DNA of 64,000 nt from an uncultured Verrucomicrobia subdivision 3 bacterium. GTDB taxonomy: Bacteria; Verrucomicrobiota; Verrucomicrobiia; Limisphaerales; UBA11358. The translations under genes and the position numbers were made by a program. The stretch lies in the NCBI GenBank assembly GCA_903922735.1, contig CAIXUZ010000059.1:1-64000 (forward strand). Reading direction: 5' to 3'. The first letter of the stretch is position 1. Each line of letters opens with the position of its first letter. Of this stretch, positions 63,088 through 64,000 are shown in pieces. The notes under the pieces are model-generated. The model searched no databases. It was not told the DNA's origin and worked only from the letters and a program-made list of their open reading frames with translations.

Positions 63088-64000
63088 ATGAACCCTCGTC
63101 TCACCCGGCCGCAGCTCAAGTCCGGCATCGCCGCGTGGCTGGGCTGGATGTTCGATGGGCTGGACATGCATCTCTACACGCTGGTGGCCGCGCCGTTCGT
63201 GGCGCTGCTCCTCGGCGGCCTCGCGACCACCGATCCGGCGGTGGGAAGATATGCGTCCATCATTCAGGGTGCGTTTCTGCTCGGCTGGGCGCTGGGCGGC
63301 GGGTTCTTCGGATTCATCGGCGACCGGTTCGGCCGTGCGCGCGCCTTGAGTCTCACGGTGCTGACGTATGCGGCCTTCACCGGTTTGTCGTTCTTTGCCG
63401 AAACGTGGTGGCAGTTGATGATTTTCCGTTTCCTCGCGGCGCTGGGTATCGGCGGCGAATGGGCGGTGGGCGCCTCGCTCATCTCCGAGACCTGGCCAAA
63501 GTCGTGGCGTCCCTGGCTGGCGGCGATTTTGCAAAGCGGCGTGAACGTGGGCATTTTGCTCGCGGGCCTCGCCAATTTCCTGATGGCCGGCGCGCCGCCG
63601 AAATATTTGTTCCTCGTGGGGGTGCTGCCGGCTTTGTTGGTGTTCTGGATCCGCCGCGCGGTGCCGGAACCGGAGGAATGGCATGCGGCCAAAGCGCAGG
63701 CGCAGAATCAGCAGCCGGGCCTCGCCGAACTCTTTTGCGGCGAAACGCGGCGCATCACCATCTGGGTGATGATCGTGTGCGGTATATCGCTGACCGCGCA
63801 CTGGGCCTTCATGTTCTGGCACCAGCAACATCTGCGGAATTTGCCGGAGGTGCTGGCGATGAGCGCGGAGGCAAGGAACAAGCTCGCGAGCACGGCGATG
63901 TATCTGGTCATCGGCTCATCCATCGCGGGGAATTTTTTCTCGGGCGGCGTGGCGCGGTATATCGGTTATCGCGCGACGATCGGCTGGGCGTTTCTCGTGT
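63088..64000 (+). CDS. MFS transporter (partial)
   Basis: From ATG 63088 to the window edge, 304 codons. GIAAWLGWMFDGLDMHLYTL begins TM1 with the GLDM-type motif of aromatic-acid and related proton symporters; GDRFGRARALSLTV is the signature loop after TM2; GIGGEWAVGASLISETWPK follows in TM4-5. An insertion of an amphipathic linker (PEPEEWHAAKAQAQ) marks the central loop. Substrate unknown. Confidence 0.88.
   Translation, partial: MNPRLTRPQLKSGIAAWLGWMFDGLDMHLYTLVAAPFVALLLGGLATTDPAVGRYASIIQGAFLLGWALGGGFFGFIGDRFGRARALSLTVLTYAAFTGLSFFAETWWQLMIFRFLAALGIGGEWAVGASLISETWPKSWRPWLAAILQSGVNVGILLAGLANFLMAGAPPKYLFLVGVLPALLVFWIRRAVPEPEEWHAAKAQAQNQQPGLAELFCGETRRITIWVMIVCGISLTAHWAFMFWHQQHLRNLPEVLAMSAEARNKLASTAMYLVIGSSIAGNFFSGGVARYIGYRATIGWAFLV

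Overview
The window looks like a chromosomal stretch of a Verrucomicrobiota bacterium, probably near the Limisphaerales/Pedosphaera group. This is inferred from exported proteins with autotransporter-associated beta-strand repeats, GH92 and GH109 glycosidases, MBOAT acyltransferase pairs, GC-rich intergenic hairpin repeats and start codons that mostly lack a clear Shine-Dalgarno. Most of the window is GC-rich; the stretch at about 14974-21758 is visibly more AT-rich.

Layout. 1-13638 is a glycan-use locus: a leftward LacI regulator, sugar porter and GH109-type oxidoreductase/glycosidase, divergent from a rightward GH92 mannosidase, an exported hydrolase and a 1718-residue beta-strand-repeat protein. 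13642-21953 is yifB/comM, split into two pieces by a 6785-bp mobile element. That element carries a large serine integrase, a second serine recombinase, an HUH-type Rep-like protein, small unknown genes and a complete C-protein-controlled type II restriction-modification system. 22040-24767 holds a DUF4337-like protein, a GspE-like ATPase and a MEKHLA protein. 24771-26446 is a decayed region: remnants of two glycosyltransferase genes, one cut by a broken IS630-family element. 26659-30861 has an MBOAT/AlgX-like acyl-transfer pair and a polytopic membrane protein. 30893-41914 is mostly housekeeping: rsmD, obg, rpmA, rplU, a 3-methyladenine glycosylase, tRNA-Met, class II aldolase, dnaN, cysteine desulfurase, trpF and a LOG-family gene. 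42068-47515 joins an NfnAB-type bifurcating transhydrogenase to the proton-pumping PntAA-PntAB-PntB. 48481-57820 contains a TrpB2-type trpB, an outer-membrane barrel, a TolC-MacA-MacB efflux operon and a second, classical trpB. 57755-61686 is an apparent insertion bounded by a duplicated trpB 3' end and containing a second MBOAT/SGNH pair. 62031-62247 is a tandem array of 21-bp repeats, followed by a small membrane protein and the start of an MFS transporter.

The best candidates for something new are: (1) the comM-interrupting element, whose integrase promoter appears to be complete only in the excised circle, because the AT crossover dinucleotide is the end of a TATAAT box and lies 6 bp before the integrase ATG; (2) the 21-bp array, phased at two helical turns; and (3) the in-frame trpB-tail duplication bounding an acyltransferase cassette. 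All assignments were made by reading the sequence and recognising families; no database search was run.
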